DNA from: Timema cristinae
Lineage: Eukaryota; Arthropoda; Insecta; Phasmatodea; Timematidae
DNA length: 64,000 bases
Direction: 5' to 3'
Assembly: GCA_039000515.1 (NCBI GenBank)
Contig: JBCFYV010001001.1
Location: forward strand, 9,383,873-9,447,872
Numbering within the stretch: position 1 is the stretch's first letter; every line of letters begins with the position of its first letter. Shown here piece after piece: positions 10,742 to 23,340 of the stretch. Below the pieces are notes generated by a model. It was not told the DNA's origin. It did not search any database and saw only the letters and a program-made list of their open reading frames with translations. A program made the position numbers and the translations under genes.

Positions 10742-13006
10742 GTTCACTACGACATAGCTCGGGTAATGATGAAGATCTGTTCTCCTTGGACTCTCGCAGC
10801 GGCGTTGTCAGCGTCAACAAAGGGTTGGACTTCGACTCTGGTGACACTGTTTACATCCTGGTTATCCGGGCGTCAGACAATGCAAAGCCTCCTGATTCCC
10901 CTCTCTCCACCATCGCAACAGTGCAGATCAGGTTGGAGGATGAAAACGACAATACTCCTGTGTTCCCAGTCACTGAATATGTCCAGTCGGTTCCAGAAAA
11001 CGAACCAGCAGGTACAGCGGTATTTGCCACAAGGGCTACAGATGCCGATAGGGGCCCTTATGGCACACTCAACTATTCTATGGTGGTATCGCCAGGACTG
11101 GACGATTCTTGGAAACTTTTTCGGGTGGACGCAGTGTCTGGTATCATCTCACAATGGCTGCTTTCGATTATGAGCAAAGAAGTCGTTACACATTCAGTCT
11201 TAGGGCCAGAGACATTGGAGGGAAAGAAGCAATTGTCAGAGTGCGTATAGAAATAGAAGGAAGAGATGAGTTCCACCCCCAGTTCACGGAAAGAACATAT
11301 CGCTTTGCTCTGGCTTCCATCCATATGCCAGTGGGACGTATCCTGGGACATGTGTATGCTACAGATAGAGATAAAGGAACAGATGGAAGAGTCGTTTACC
11401 AAATGACCACACAACATCCTTACTTCAAAGTCAATCGCACGACTGGTGCAGTTGTTCTGAAGAAGAAATTGGATGATTTGTTTAGTGGGACCTCTGAGGA
11501 TATTAGTTTTGTTGTTACTGCGAGCTCTGGAAGACAAGGTTCTCTCACCAACATGACTGTGGTTGAAATAACATTGGACCCACTTTCAACCACAAAAGGT
11601 GGTGGCAGTGGAAACGAACTTGGAGACACAGCTTTCACAACAGCTGGGCCTGGAGGCTTAGCCGATTGGGCCATGGGCCTTTTAGTCACTTTAGTTCTTA
11701 TTGTTCTTGCATTGGGCGCAATATTCCTGTTCCTCCACGTAAGAAATCGACGACATAAAAAGAGCAACAAGCCAGCACTTACCACAGGCGGGGTTGCGGA
11801 CGGGTTTGTGGACCCAAGTGCGTTTGACACAATTCCAATCAGGGGATCAACTAGAGATGGTGGTAGAGTTCAAGGGGTTCCTCCTAACTCTCAATTTGGA
11901 CCACCCAAATATGACGAGATTCCACCTTACCCCCCTGTCCACAGAAATAACAATAACAATTCAGGTAGTCCTAATTCAGGAGCAGCTACTACATCTGAGC
12001 TCTCTGGATCAGAACAGTCAGGTTCTAGTGGCAGAGGCTCAGCAGAGGAAGGTGAAGATGTAGAAGATGAGGAGATCAGAATGATCAACGAGGGAGGCCC
12101 ACTCAAAGGAAGTGCGGCAGTGAGAGATGGAGGAGGTATAGATGATGATAACCTCTCTAATGTTTCTGTGAGGAATACTCAAGAGTACCTAGCCAGGCTT
12201 GGCATTGTCGTTGTAGACAACCCAACCGCTACGTCAGGCCCTCCACCCCCACCCCTCCGCCCTTGGATGGGCTTCATATGTTTGGCGAGGAAGGTGCAGG
12301 AGAGGCAGAAATCGCCAACCTCATCTATGCCAAGCTGAATGATGCCGGAGGTGGCAGTGCTGGGGGAAGCGAAGATGGTGGGGGTACAGCTTTGGAACAC
12401 GCAATGGCATTGTCGGGATTCGGTGATGTCCCGTCACACCACCAGCCTTCCATGACAGGTTCCCTAAGTTCCATAGTCCACAGTGAAGAAGAACTAACTG
12501 GAAGCTATAACTGGGACTACTTGCTTGACTGGGGACCCCAGTACCAACCCTTGGCACACGTCTTCTCCGAGATCGCTAGGCTCAAGGACGATGCCGCGTC
12601 TGTGCACAGTGCGAATAGTGCATCATCTTCTGGCAAGGGAAAGCTGCCTGCACCGCAGGTACCCTTGCCTCATCCAAAAACTCTCCCTCCCCCTCTACTG
12701 ACAAGTGTCGCACCGAGGTTGCTTGCTGCCCCACGAACGGGTATCATCTCCTCATCCGCGTCTAGTTCCGTTTCCGCTAGTCATCGCTCAGCTAACCTTC
12801 TTGCCTTGCCAAGGTCCCCTATAAGTCATGATGCTACAGGGCAAGGTTTCTCTACTTCAGCCGCCATGTCGCCAAGTTTCTCCCCATCCCTGTCTCCCCT
12901 CGCAACGCGGTCACCATCAATATCACCTTTAGTACCTCCAGGTGTCGCTTTACCCAGACATGGGCCACAAATACAAAGAACTGATCCAACAGAACTCAGG
13001 ATCTAA
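10742..13006 (+). CDS. ds: dachsous, terminal exon: last cadherin repeats, membrane helix, cytoplasmic domain
   Basis: The exon encodes the end of one cadherin repeat, two further repeats (linker LEDENDNTPVFP; motif ATDADRGPYGTLNYS; later IEIEGRDEFHPQFTERTYRF and ATDRDKGTDGR), a single membrane helix at about 11667-11744 followed by the basic stop-transfer HVRNRRHKK, and a cytoplasmic tail. Dachsous-specific cytoplasmic blocks are NTQEYLARLGI, EAEIANLIYAKLND and YNWDYLLDWGPQYQPLAHVF followed by SEIARLKDD, the last related to the catenin-binding region of classical cadherins. The stop is taa at 13004-13006. Two one-base losses of frame occur, near 11148-11153 and within the C-rich run 12241-12266; coding similarity continues across both. 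The protein mediates heterophilic adhesion with Fat and signals planar polarity and growth. Confidence 0.93.
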
Positions 13007-16000
13007 ATGTGCGGGAGTGTGTGTTTTAATGAGATCAGATACTTGGATGTGATAGTGGAATTTGTGTGGACATAAAATACAAGACAACTGCTCGAATAAA
13101 GATCTGTAAGTAGTTACACTTGACCATTGTTCTCCACTTATCTAGGAGAATTTGTGGTTGAGATTGTAAACACATTTTTAAGGGGTCATAAGCATTTTAA
13201 AATTACATTATATTGCAAAAAGATACAATTGTAAACACATTTTCAAGAGGTCATACACATTTTAAAAATATATTGCAAAAAGTTACGTTAATTTTAAATC
13301 TTAACTATATTACGGGGTTTTACGCCAATTGAAAAAATCACTGACAATATGGGAGATGCTCAGAATTTTATATAATTTGTGTTTTATAGTAAATTTTCAC
13401 ATAGGCCTATTGGTAAATCGTCAATCATATTTAAATGGTGAATAATATATTTATGATAAAAAAAGACACCACCAACTCACTGAAAAAATGTTCACTGCCT
13501 TTTATCTTATCACGTATCGAGGCAAACTTAGTGTGAAAAAGCGATTTAAAAAAAGACAAATGTGTAATAATAAATATAAAACAAGTCGCATTGTTTTTAC
13601 AACAAAGACTGATTTCTAATTAATAAGACTGTTATGTTTGTGCAGCAATGGGCTATTGATGAACTATTATATTTTGTAAGTCCTATTTCTAAAGCATTAG
13701 TTGTTTTTAAAGGTAACTACTCACAGCGTTTCTAGCTAAAAATTATTGTATTTACAAGAACATATTGTTCCACATTATAATAAACTGTGAAGTGAGTATG
13801 TGTTTTCAAAGAACGCTCATTACATCTCTAGAGGAATAAAGAGATTTGTTTTTAAAAAGAATGAGATACCTCACATGATATTGACTCAAATGTTTTTGTG
13901 TTATTGATTTTCGCGTGTAAAAAGTGAACATAAATGTGTGACATACGTAAATAATCGTGTAAATAAATTATAAATAATCAAAAACATCATATAATTACAA
14001 AAATTAAGACATTCTGAAGTATGAAACATTAATCTCTCTGCAAAAAATTATAATTGCCACAGTTGTTTATTTTATTATTGTATCAGAAACGTTCAGGTTT
14101 TTTTCCCCCCTTATTTTGCTCAAAATGTTTCTGAATAATTTAATCTACTTAACAATGATACAATAGCTATGAAAGAATATTTGATGATAAATATGACAGA
14201 CAAGAATATATTTAATTGCCAATTTGAGTGCCATTAATTTTGCCATCAAAGTAATATAATATGTTTTGTTGAATAATAAGACAAACATGAGTAGGTATCT
14301 ACTAGCAGCTTGCAATAATTCCTTTAAAGCTATTGAACTTGAACATGTATTTGTAGCACTGAGCATGATGTATTTAATTTTTTGAAGCAAAAAAATTAAG
14401 TTTTAGCAATGATAAACTTTTTTTTTTAAATTGTATGTGTTTATTTTTAGTGAATACTAAATAAATAGGTATATAATTTGGTTGCAATTATGTTATCTAA
14501 GAATATCACACTGTCAATTTTAGGATATATTAACAAATTTTAACATATATTTTATGGGCTGTCATTACAAATGGTGAACGCCTCAATAGATGGTCACTGT
14601 TTTATTTTCATTTAAGAAATTATTATATACAACATTATACACAAGTTCCCTTGTGTAAGTATATTATGAAATCTCCTTAAATAAACATGATAGGATTTAA
14701 AAAGAATTGAGCACAAATAAAAGTTGAAATACATTTTGTAAATAAAGGTTAAGCATAAGTTAAAGTTATAACACTTAAATATTTGAACTTTATTTTGTAA
14801 AGCATATTTGAGGAACTCGCCCTATGATCTGAAACTAGGAAGACTTCCATTAGCTTTTTTTTTCAAATGTCTAATTTATCTATTAAAATTTATTAAAGAC
14901 AATAGATATCAGACAACTTGGCATGTGCTCTATTCTTGTGACCTGCAAACTTTTAGGTGGATAATGCATATGTAACTTAGAAATTAATAAAGCTAAAACA
15001 GTCTTTGTATTAAATTGCAGTCTTTTTTTTTCTTCATTAGAAGACAGTATGATTGAAGTGAATAAAATAATGTTATGGAATTTTTAAAAAACAACAGTAA
15101 ATCAAACTTAAAAACATCTCATTATTCAAGTAGAATTTGACTGTGGGTGCATAAGAATAGGCCTATGAGTTACAATTTGTGAAACATCAATTCTAACTCT
15201 CCGAGAGACTGTTCTGTTTTTATGAATGCACCTAATTGCTTAAACAAACACTGTACAATTTTACATCTGTAGTTTTAAACAGTGATATTGATTCTAAGCA
15301 TATTTTCTCAACATAAATTGCTTTGTGTTCGAAATAAAAATTGCAATTGTGTTGCATTTAACTAGGAAAAAAAAAGAGTGAAATTATTATACTAATATTG
15401 ATGCAGTGTTTACACAGATGTTAACCTATATAGTTAAATTGTGTTTAATTTACTTGATTTATATTTACAAATATTAAAACAAATCTAAGCATAATTAAAG
15501 ATGCAATTTGATTTAGAAAAAACTATTTTTGAATTATCGTCCCCATCACCCAATCTGAAAATACTTGCACTACCTATCTCTACTTTAATCTCACCTTTGA
15601 AACCATTAAATAATTCTGTATATCTAAAGTAATACATACTGAAGTTAAATATAAGTATGATTAGCTTAGATTAGCTAACTTTAAACACATTAGATCTTCC
15701 ATACCATCAACATAAATTCAACTATGGTAAAGTAATAAAGCTCATAAATACTGAATGCATAACCCAATTGAAGACAAAACTAATATAGTTAAAAAAAAAG
15801 TAAGATAACTTATGCATTTAAAATGTCTCCATAAATAAAGACTGGAGCATTTTGATTATTTTATCTTAATACAGAAAAGCACATTGCAATAGTTGGACTA
15901 CCTATATTTTAATTTATTTTTATGGAATCTAAACCAAAAAACAATGGTCTCACATTTCATATATAGTATAATTGAACTCATTAAATATTTGTGATCAGTG

Positions 16001-16300
16001 CAAAACGGATAATAAATACATTGCCCTTGTTGTAATGATAAATTGATGAATGCATTTAATATATCACTCTGAATTACTTGTGACAAATTTATGTACAAAG
16101 AATTAAATTCTTACCTATTTTCTTATTGTATAGTAATTGAATTGTTTGTAACATAAGGTTTATTGTAAAGTATTGTACCATTTCATCCTGTATTATTTCT
16201 GAAATTGATAAAAAAAAGAGTATTTACTGTACAAAGAAAGAAAGTGTTTCACTCTGTGTGATTTTGTAAAACAAGCGAATAAAACATAATTTTTGTAATT
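13007..16300 (+). other. probable dachsous 3' UTR with several poly(A) signals
   Basis: The segment after the stop is AT-rich and without any recognised SINE or transposon. AATAAA hexamers occur at 13095-13100, 13779-13784, 13835-13840 and 16278-16283, among others. The last is followed by a T/GT-rich stretch (gttttgttggttttattg), a good downstream element. Use of the first signal would give a UTR of about 100 bp, the last one of about 3.3 kb. The small open frames at 14145-14390 and 15898-16098 are AT-rich noise. Confidence 0.5.
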
Positions 16301-17680
16301 TTTAAGTTTTGTTGGTTTTATTGTTAATTTTTTTTATCATCCCTTCTCTACAACCAAATTATATAGAAGGAACAAAACAAAGACTGTATCTGAATTATCT
16401 AATTAAGTGTCATCAACTTGCCATGTACCTTTGTCGGTTTAGTTGGTGAGTATGTGGAGAAGTGTAGAGCCCTCCGAATTGTCAGCAAGGATGCCCCTGT
16501 ACCCTTACAATCTCTTTGAATAAAGAAGAGAAAACATGTTGTTTCCACCTCCACAAGCAGTCTTAACAGAGTGTTTGACTGGATACTTTTTTTTGTTCGC
16601 TCTAATTGTTTCTCACCTCTTACATTACACAAAAATCCTTGCAAATACCACTTATGTTATTGAAATGATACAGAAAAGTGAGTTTTAATGATTAATTAAA
16701 AAAATAGTTGTAACGCTGTTTGAATAATATGATGCACTCTTCCATCAAAAGTGCTTGGCAAATCTATATTTTATTCTTTAAATTGAAAAATGATAACTGG
16801 ACAGGGAAATCAAGCTCGAGACCTTTGGCTTAGTAGACCAGTTGGCTACGTATGAGCAATCGATTAAAGTCTTTAACTATCAGCTAACACAACCATTTGT
16901 AAGGAACCTTTATACATATTTGTTTGCTCAGTTCAATAGGCTGCAATAGCCAATATAGTGTTAAATATTAAGAAATATATTTCATGTGCAACATCAAATT
17001 ATTATTCCATAATATAAATTAGAGTGAAGAAACTAGCTATCTACAGTGGTGATCTATTGATCTAAAACATATACTAAACACACTTTGTCGATGTTAGTAA
17101 TCAGGTTGAGTTTCAAATCCTGGCCAAATTAACTGGAATGAGTCAAAACACCTTACCACAGTTGGTAGTGCATGTGCCAATTAAGCTTGGGGCTCTGGGC
17201 TCTATTCTCAGAGAAGTCAAAGATCTATTATGGGTAACATATTGGATGGGGAGTCTGAACATGTCATTTTTCCTAGTGTTGGGCTAGTTTGTAAGTCATA
17301 TGTTGATACAATAAAAGTGTTCAACAAGTGCACACAAAATAGACCCAATAAAAAATATTACCTGGAGTTTGATTTATCAAGTGATTGTTAATAGTTCTAG
17401 GCAAATATTGATGCACATATCTTAGCAGCTTTCCTAATACTAATATTACTATTTTTTATTTTAATGAGTTTCTGAGAGCCCAAAGACAGGTGCAAAATTT
17501 AACACAATATGTATACATAAATATAGCCCTGCTTAGCTTAGCACCAATGAATCCCTCGTACCGATACCATTCGGAGAGGTGAGCTACAGTCCTCTTGGAA
17601 AAACAAAACACCTGTTAAAAATGTACCTAAAAGGTTCATTATATAACCAATCTAATAATGTGTAGATATGTAAACTTTAT
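16301..17680. other. intergenic, no recognised gene
   Basis: AT-rich sequence with weak tRNA-like words on one or other strand, for example cttagtagaccagttggcta at 16830 and accacagttggtagtgcatg at 17155, which suggest very old SINE heads. Nothing else can be supported. Confidence 0.4.
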
Positions 17681-17893
17681 TTATTATTATTATTATTATC
17701 ACCGCTTCTTACTACACGTTCGTGTTATATGCACTTACGCTAATGTGTAATGGTAGGGTGATTGTGAGATGAAATGAAGGACCTACAGTTTAACCTTGGA
17801 TCCAAACCACGGTGGAGGCCTGGCATTTCCCTACATTCACAAGTTGTGATTAATATACGTCTTGTCAGAAGTGAAGGAAGGGTTTGGAGTAAA
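17681..17893 (-). repeat. SINE family A, head-truncated copy
   Basis: Read on the plus strand it starts with (tta)n, then caccgcttcttactacacg, and runs through the body to gtcttgtcagaagtgaagga and gggtttgg. The tRNA-like head is missing, so it is 5' truncated relative to its own orientation. It has the long-subfamily insert (gtgattaatatacg). Confidence 0.8.
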
Positions 17894-18053
17894 CTAATTG
17901 TTTAAAAAAGTATGCATACAAACTAATTGATTTGTGAAAACCATTTTCAGTTCAAGATGCTGATTATACTTGGCAGTCTAAGTCAAGCTCGTTTAATATA
18001 ATGATAGTAAACACAATAATATACAATTAATGACATAACCCAAACTTCAAATA

Positions 18054-18206
18054 TATTATTATTAGCACCGCGACTTACTACCCGTTCGGGTTATACGCAC
18101 TTACGCTAATGTGTAATGGTAGGTGATTGTGAGATGAAATGAAGGACCTACAGTTTAACGTGGAATCCAAACCACGGTGGCGGCCTGGCATTCCCCACAT
18201 TTCAAA
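18054..18206 (-). repeat. SINE family A, strongly truncated copy
   Basis: It starts with tattattattagcaccgcga and contains the 3' half of the family. It ends at ggcattccccacattt, before the segment that distinguishes subfamilies. It lies only about 160 bp from the preceding copy and has the same orientation. Confidence 0.8.
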
Positions 18207-18739
18207 TATATTGAGTACTATAAAGTGAATACACTTTATATATAACTTGAAAAGTTTATAATTTAAAAATTGTAAATCTGTAGGCCTATCAGGCTGCTAA
18301 AATCTGGCAACTACACTAAAGTCCTGTAGGCCTATTTCATATCAAGAGTGGACCAGTCTTAAACATTTTGCGGTCATGTCACAATCACAACGTTAATTTA
18401 TATCTCTCTTGTTCAGCAAGATGTATAGCCCACGAATTCTAGATAAATACCTGGTCATTACAGTTAAATGAAATAGATAGCAACTGTTCTGCCCATCTCT
18501 AGTCTAATGTAAAATATCTTCAAAATGGATTAAAACTATCGCGTTTGATGAATAATATGAAGCCTATTCAGGAGGAAAGAAAGTTAAGACTGGTCTTTCA
18601 GAGACCACATCATCACAGATTTAATTTCTCTAATAGTGGATAAATTAGAGCTACCATACAAAAAAATTAGTGTATGACAGCATAGAATGTGATGATTATG
18701 ATTATAAATTATAAAGTAATAATCTTAAACTTAGGCCTA

Positions 18740-18880
18740 ACTAACCAAACCATGGTGACAGTTGGGATAAATTCCCTTTAGGGGGAAAAAATAATTCTAA
18801 TGGTAACAGTCGGGATTCGATGCCAGGACCCCTGATTTTGAAGCCAGGTGCGTTGATTACTATATCACGTAACTAGTTAG
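18740..18880 (-). repeat. degenerate SINE, family D
   Basis: The order aaccatggtgacagttggga, agggggaaaa, cgggattcgatgccaggacc and gaagccaggtgcgttgatta follows the copy at 1750-1940. The tRNA-like head is degraded. Confidence 0.4.
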
Positions 18881-19918
18881 CTTTTTTCTTTGCTTTCCTA
18901 TTTCTCGACCAGTCGACCTCTTATTTCTTAAAACTAACTAAAGAGCTTATAGAGCCATCTTTGAGACAATTTATGTACTACATCAATAAAATACTACCTC
19001 TTTGTATTTGTTAGTCTCCTAATATCTTTCGATGGAATTGGAGTTTCGGTGAAGTTGAGAACGGTAACGATAGACACAACCTATGAGATACCCAGCTAGC
19101 CAACGTTTTACGAAAAAGACCTCGGCTGTTTCCGTGGGATTTCGTAGCTAAGGCGCGTTTTGAATTTCTCCTCCAGTACAATCGTAGCCAATAAATATAA
19201 CGCTTAAAGTAATATCCTAGGGGTTTCTTAGTAAAAATTTAATACATAATAATTATATCCTAATTGATAAATTTTGTAAAGTATTATTAGTTCTCTAGAA
19301 ACTAAACTTTAAATGATGAATGACGATAGTTGATAACTTCCTCTTTCCATCTCAAGTCTCATGGGAATTTTGTTTTAGTTCCTGTTGTTCGTATGCTAGG
19401 TGAATAATTTTGAATATAATTAATTCGTGGACATCAGCAATAGTATTGTGTTGACGGCGTTGGTTTATTTTTATGTAGGTATATATGAAAACAAAAATGG
19501 TACATATTCTATTGCTAGAGGCCAAGGGGCTGGCAACCCTGGTTGCTCTAAAGTCTAAACTATACTGGATGGACATAAACACACCCCTTGCATAGGAACC
19601 AAACGTGACGCTCAAGTTTGTCGTTTGCTTTATTGTGAGGGGAAAGATTTAACGGTTTCTTTCACTGTGTTTGTTCAAAAATAGGTTTCTGATTAATACG
19701 TATAGTAAGACGCTGTGCAAAAAAAAAAAAAGACCAGCCCAGAAGGCACTAATGCTTAATTAATTTTTACTAAAATAAAAAATTCATTAATTGTTATGAT
19801 CTTAGAAATGATATTTGTTTTAGGGAATACAAATATCTACAGTTTGTTTAGATCAACAAACAGATTAAGTTATATTTTAGCGTTGATTACTGTGGGATCC
19901 ACAAATGTTTATTTTTGT
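18881..19918. other. intergenic, no recognised feature
   Basis: Mixed AT-rich sequence. The interval around 19040-19200 is a little richer in GC (gacctcggctgtttccgtgg), but no exon or repeat could be recognised. The minus open frame at 19352-19615 has no recognisable motif. Confidence 0.4.
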
Positions 19919-20167
19919 CTAAATTATTCGGTGTTCGACAGTACGGGTGTCGCTCATGGGTACGGAATCAAAGTCTAATAATGGTACAAAATTCAGTCGC
20001 TTGAGAGCGCTGATGTTCGTACAGCGCTTTGCGTTTCCAATATTTGCCGCTTCGGCAGCACTTGATAGGTCATTTGTTATTATTCTACTCATATCACCAG
20101 ACAGTCGCCATTTGAATATTTCAGTTAATGCTTGTAGTTTGTTGTGACTTGTGATGATATTTAGCAA
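19919..20167 (-). other. unrecognised open segment, possible exon
   Basis: An 82-codon open frame on the minus strand overlaps a 66-codon open frame on the plus strand. The middle (about 19990-20080) is noticeably richer in GC than its surroundings and contains gagcgctgatg and cagcgctttgcg. Inferred minus-strand product words such as FKWRLSGDMSRI and DLSSAAEAANIGN look reasonably coding-like, but I recognise no family. It could equally be a 5' untranslated exon or promoter of an unseen gene. Confidence 0.2.
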
Positions 20168-20680
20168 ATGACGCCACTTTATTCTTTAAAAAATACTTTT
20201 AAACTTCTAAGTATTTTCAATAAACATACCGACTCTTCAACTCCAACGGATCAAGGAACTCTTGAAGCAGTTCAAAACACTCTCGTTTATCCAAATCCAA
20301 TAGTTGAAAAAGCAGTCAGACCAAAAGCCATCAAACTCAAGCAACCTTAATCAATCGGGAGCTAGTTAGTCTTTGTAAGTATTTAAATTCTGTCAATTTA
20401 TATTTTATTTAGTTTTAATTTATTCTAACGTGTTTGTTTATTTTGACGCGACTTTCACGCCATGTTGCCTGATGCCATACTAAATTAAACTAATTTATTT
20501 TCAACGGACATTGCATTGAGTGAAGGAAAGATCAGATAATTATAACAATACTTTTATCAGAAAAAGAAATATACCTATTTACCGGATTTTTGTCAAAATA
20601 TTCCGTCCATATTTTTAAACAATACTGATTAGGTGTAATGTTATTTTTAACATAACTTACGAGATCCCACGAGAATCGTA

Positions 20681-20772
20681 ATGGCCGACGTGACACGAGG
20701 AAGAGTGGAATGGAAGACGACGCAGATACGTCATCCAATCTCGAACATTTTAATTTTAAAAGGCCCAGGTGG
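20681..20772 (+). other. possible short first exon
   Basis: An ATG in a fair context (cgtaatggccg) opens a frame beginning MADVTRGRVEWKTTQIRHP. A potential donor ggcccag|gtgg lies at about 20761-20772, after which the frame becomes AT-rich noise. No downstream exon was found, so this is speculative. Confidence 0.15.
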
Positions 20773-21709
20773 AAAAAAAAATCGAGTTAGTTTACAAACA
20801 AAGATCATATGTCCAACTGTCAGATATCAGCTGCTGTATCTATTAGTTAAATATTCAGATTTTATCAATCATCTTAAATATTATTTCTTCCCCCCAGATA
20901 TACCTTGTTTCTACTTTAATTTCATAAATTTATGGACATATGTTTCAAATCTAGAACTTAAATCCACGTGATTTTTGGGGCCTTCAAAAGAAATGTTGAG
21001 AGGCGGGAAATGGAAGAAAGAAGCGAGATCGACCTCTTGGAGATAAATAAAAGATAACACACATTATTTTCAGTGCAAAAAAAATTGAAGTTTTAACAGT
21101 TATTTAAAAAAAAAACTTTCAATTGTTAATCAAAATGACAATCATAGACGCGACGACAACTTTAGACCAATGGTAGACCTCTGCAATAATAATTCTTTGA
21201 CTTTTAAAGTTCTAGACCAACTCACAATGTCGACAATGACCTCCCAGAACATCTTTTTACGTGATATCAATTATTATTTTTTATAAGTTTTAATCTCTAC
21301 ACAGCTTCGAACTCACTACGCAGATGCTATATTCTTATGAACCTTTTCCGCTATAATTTCAATACTTCGTGTTATTTTCTTATAAATTAATAATACTTAT
21401 ATATTTTTTTCTCAAGCTAACATTTTTTTTAACAATAACTCTGGAAAGAATCTCTTGGCCAGTCATTCCTTCGACATGAATGTCTTATGTTCTTTTATTC
21501 ATTTATTTTAACTATTAACCTCATAAAGGACATTTTTTTAATTAGGGTGGCAACTCCTGAAGGTTACTCTGCAGTCAATAAGTAGAAGAAATTACATGAT
21601 AGAATAACCCCTCATGAAAACAGTGTCAACAACAATATGTTGTCACTAGAATGGCGTTGCCAAAGTCTCGTCTTCATAGGGAAACAAATGTAGACATGCT
21701 TGCTGTTGT

Positions 21710-23165
21710 GTGACAGTATTAAAAGTGAAGCAGAGAGGCGGAAGCAAACTTTAGATGTGGATTTTTTTTTTTAGAATGAGGCCTATAATTTAGAAGAGAC
21801 AGTCATCTTGTAGGAAACCCACGAAATGGTAACCTTCTAGGAATTCTCGACTTATTAAGTAACTATGATCCCTTGCTAAGAGATCATATGAGTAAAGTCA
21901 AAGAGTCTCATATAGCTCATGGACGAATTCAAGTACACTACTCAGGTGACCTGGTGGTCTAGGGGTAAGGTGTCAGACTTCTGTGCTGGGGTCCGGGGTT
22001 CATTCCTTGGTCCCGGCGCAGATTTAACTGATTATCAAACCCTTCCTTCACATCTGACAAGACGTGTATTAATCACATTTTGTGAATGTGGTTCGGATTC
22101 CACGTTAAACTGTAGGTCTTCCATTTCATCTCACAATCACCCTACCATTACACACTAGCACAAGTGAGTATAACCCGAACGCGTAGTAAGACGCGGTGCT
22201 AATAATAATAAGTACACTAATTATCTCTCGATAGTCAAAACGAGCTTATTGAATGTTGTTTTGACCATGTCACACAAGCTCGTTTAAAAGAAAGAGAAAA
22301 TACTAAGTACTATTCAATTATTGTAGATGCAACCTCAGACTCGTCACACGTGGAACAGACCATTTTTATTTTGAGATATCTCAGTTAATAATCAAAGGAT
22401 CAGAGCAGTGAGTATGAAGTTCAATAACAATTTCTCACCTTTGTGGACTGTAACAAAAAACTAGTGAATCCGGAACAGTCTAGCTAATTATTACATTCCA
22501 CTAAGTGACTTCCATGGTCAAGGATATGATAATGACAGTAACATGAGTGGACATTACAAAGGAGCACAGAAACGAATATTGAAAGACAATCCTCTGGCTC
22601 TTTTTTCACCATGCGACTTACATAGTTTAAATCTTAAGGTGCGGTATGTTGTACTGAGGCAATCAGATTCTTTGGAAATCCCCATGCTATAATAGATTTA
22701 GTCATAGTCCTCAGAGATGAGAAATCTTGCAAAAACGCCTGAGGTGCTCCATTGACAATTAGATTACTGCGATCCAGAAGAGCGTTTTATGTTTTACTGG
22801 ACTGTGTGATTATAAATATCACAACATGGTACATCGCTATAAGAAACATTGATGAAATGTTCAACATTTTATGGAAATATCCAGTTACGAATCTGAAGAT
22901 CTGTCAGAAGAGGTAATCACTTGAAATCAATTCAGCCAGCTTACTTTCTCCGCTCGATCTCCTAAACACTGGGAAAACAGAAACTTAAAAGCATATTTGT
23001 ATATCGCTCTTCGAGTGTTCTGCACATTGTCAATGACGGTATCTGAAGTGATAAAGGTCCTTAAGCACACTTTCAAGAGTGAAAAACTTCCTTCGTTCAA
23101 CCATGACACAAGGTTGGGTGCACTTGCCGTGGAGCCTTTCCTATCGACTATTGCACCTTATTGAC
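21710..23165 (+). pseudogene. hAT-type transposase relic (ZMYM1-like)
   Basis: Broken frames in order give SIKSEAERRKQTLDVD, LLGILDLLSNYDPLLRDHM, RIQVHY, NELIECC, then YYSIIVDATSDSSHVEQTIF, GQGYDNDSNMSGHYKGAQKR and, near the end, YIALRVFCTLSMTVSEVIKV and TRLGALAVE. This is the order of the catalytic core and C-terminal dimerisation part of hAT transposases of the zinc-finger MYM-type 1-like group. SIIVDATSD carries the first catalytic aspartate. Many stops and frameshifts make it dead. A family-A SINE (21941-22209) splits it. Terminal inverted repeats were not identified. Confidence 0.8.
21941..22209 (+). repeat. SINE family A copy inserted in the hAT relic
   Basis: The head is intact (ggtgacctggtggtctaggg) with box B ggggttcattccttgg, and the tail is (aat)n. 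Direct repeats aagtacacta flank it exactly at 21931-21940 and 22210-22219, and the hAT frame resumes beyond. It is a long-subfamily copy with an internal deletion of the ggcctccaccgtgg segment. Confidence 0.93.
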
Positions 23166-23340
23166 ACGTTTGCTAACAAAAAGGTCAGAAAAGCAATTTT
23201 TTTAAAAATTCATGTACCTTATGTAAAATGATAGATTTTTAAGAACACATGGTACTAATGACACATTTGCTAACAAAAAGGTCAGAAAACAATTTTTTTA
23301 AATTCATGTAAAATGATATAATTTTAAAAACTCGTGATAA
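23161..23340 (+). repeat. two-unit tandem duplication of about 100 bp
   Basis: Both units contain gctaacaaaaaggtcagaaa, then (t)n, aattcatgta and aaaatgata. The second unit starts at about 23257. It abuts the 3' end of the hAT relic and may have been part of it. Confidence 0.7.

Noticed and set aside
11073..11830. Minus-strand frames of 136-154 codons opposite dachsous
   Set aside because: They are antisense shadows of the conserved dachsous terminal exon.
21919..22158. 79-codon frame at 21.9 kb, and similar ones at 33.6 and 38.6 kb
   Set aside because: These are read through the family-A SINE body and share the same SINE-encoded words.
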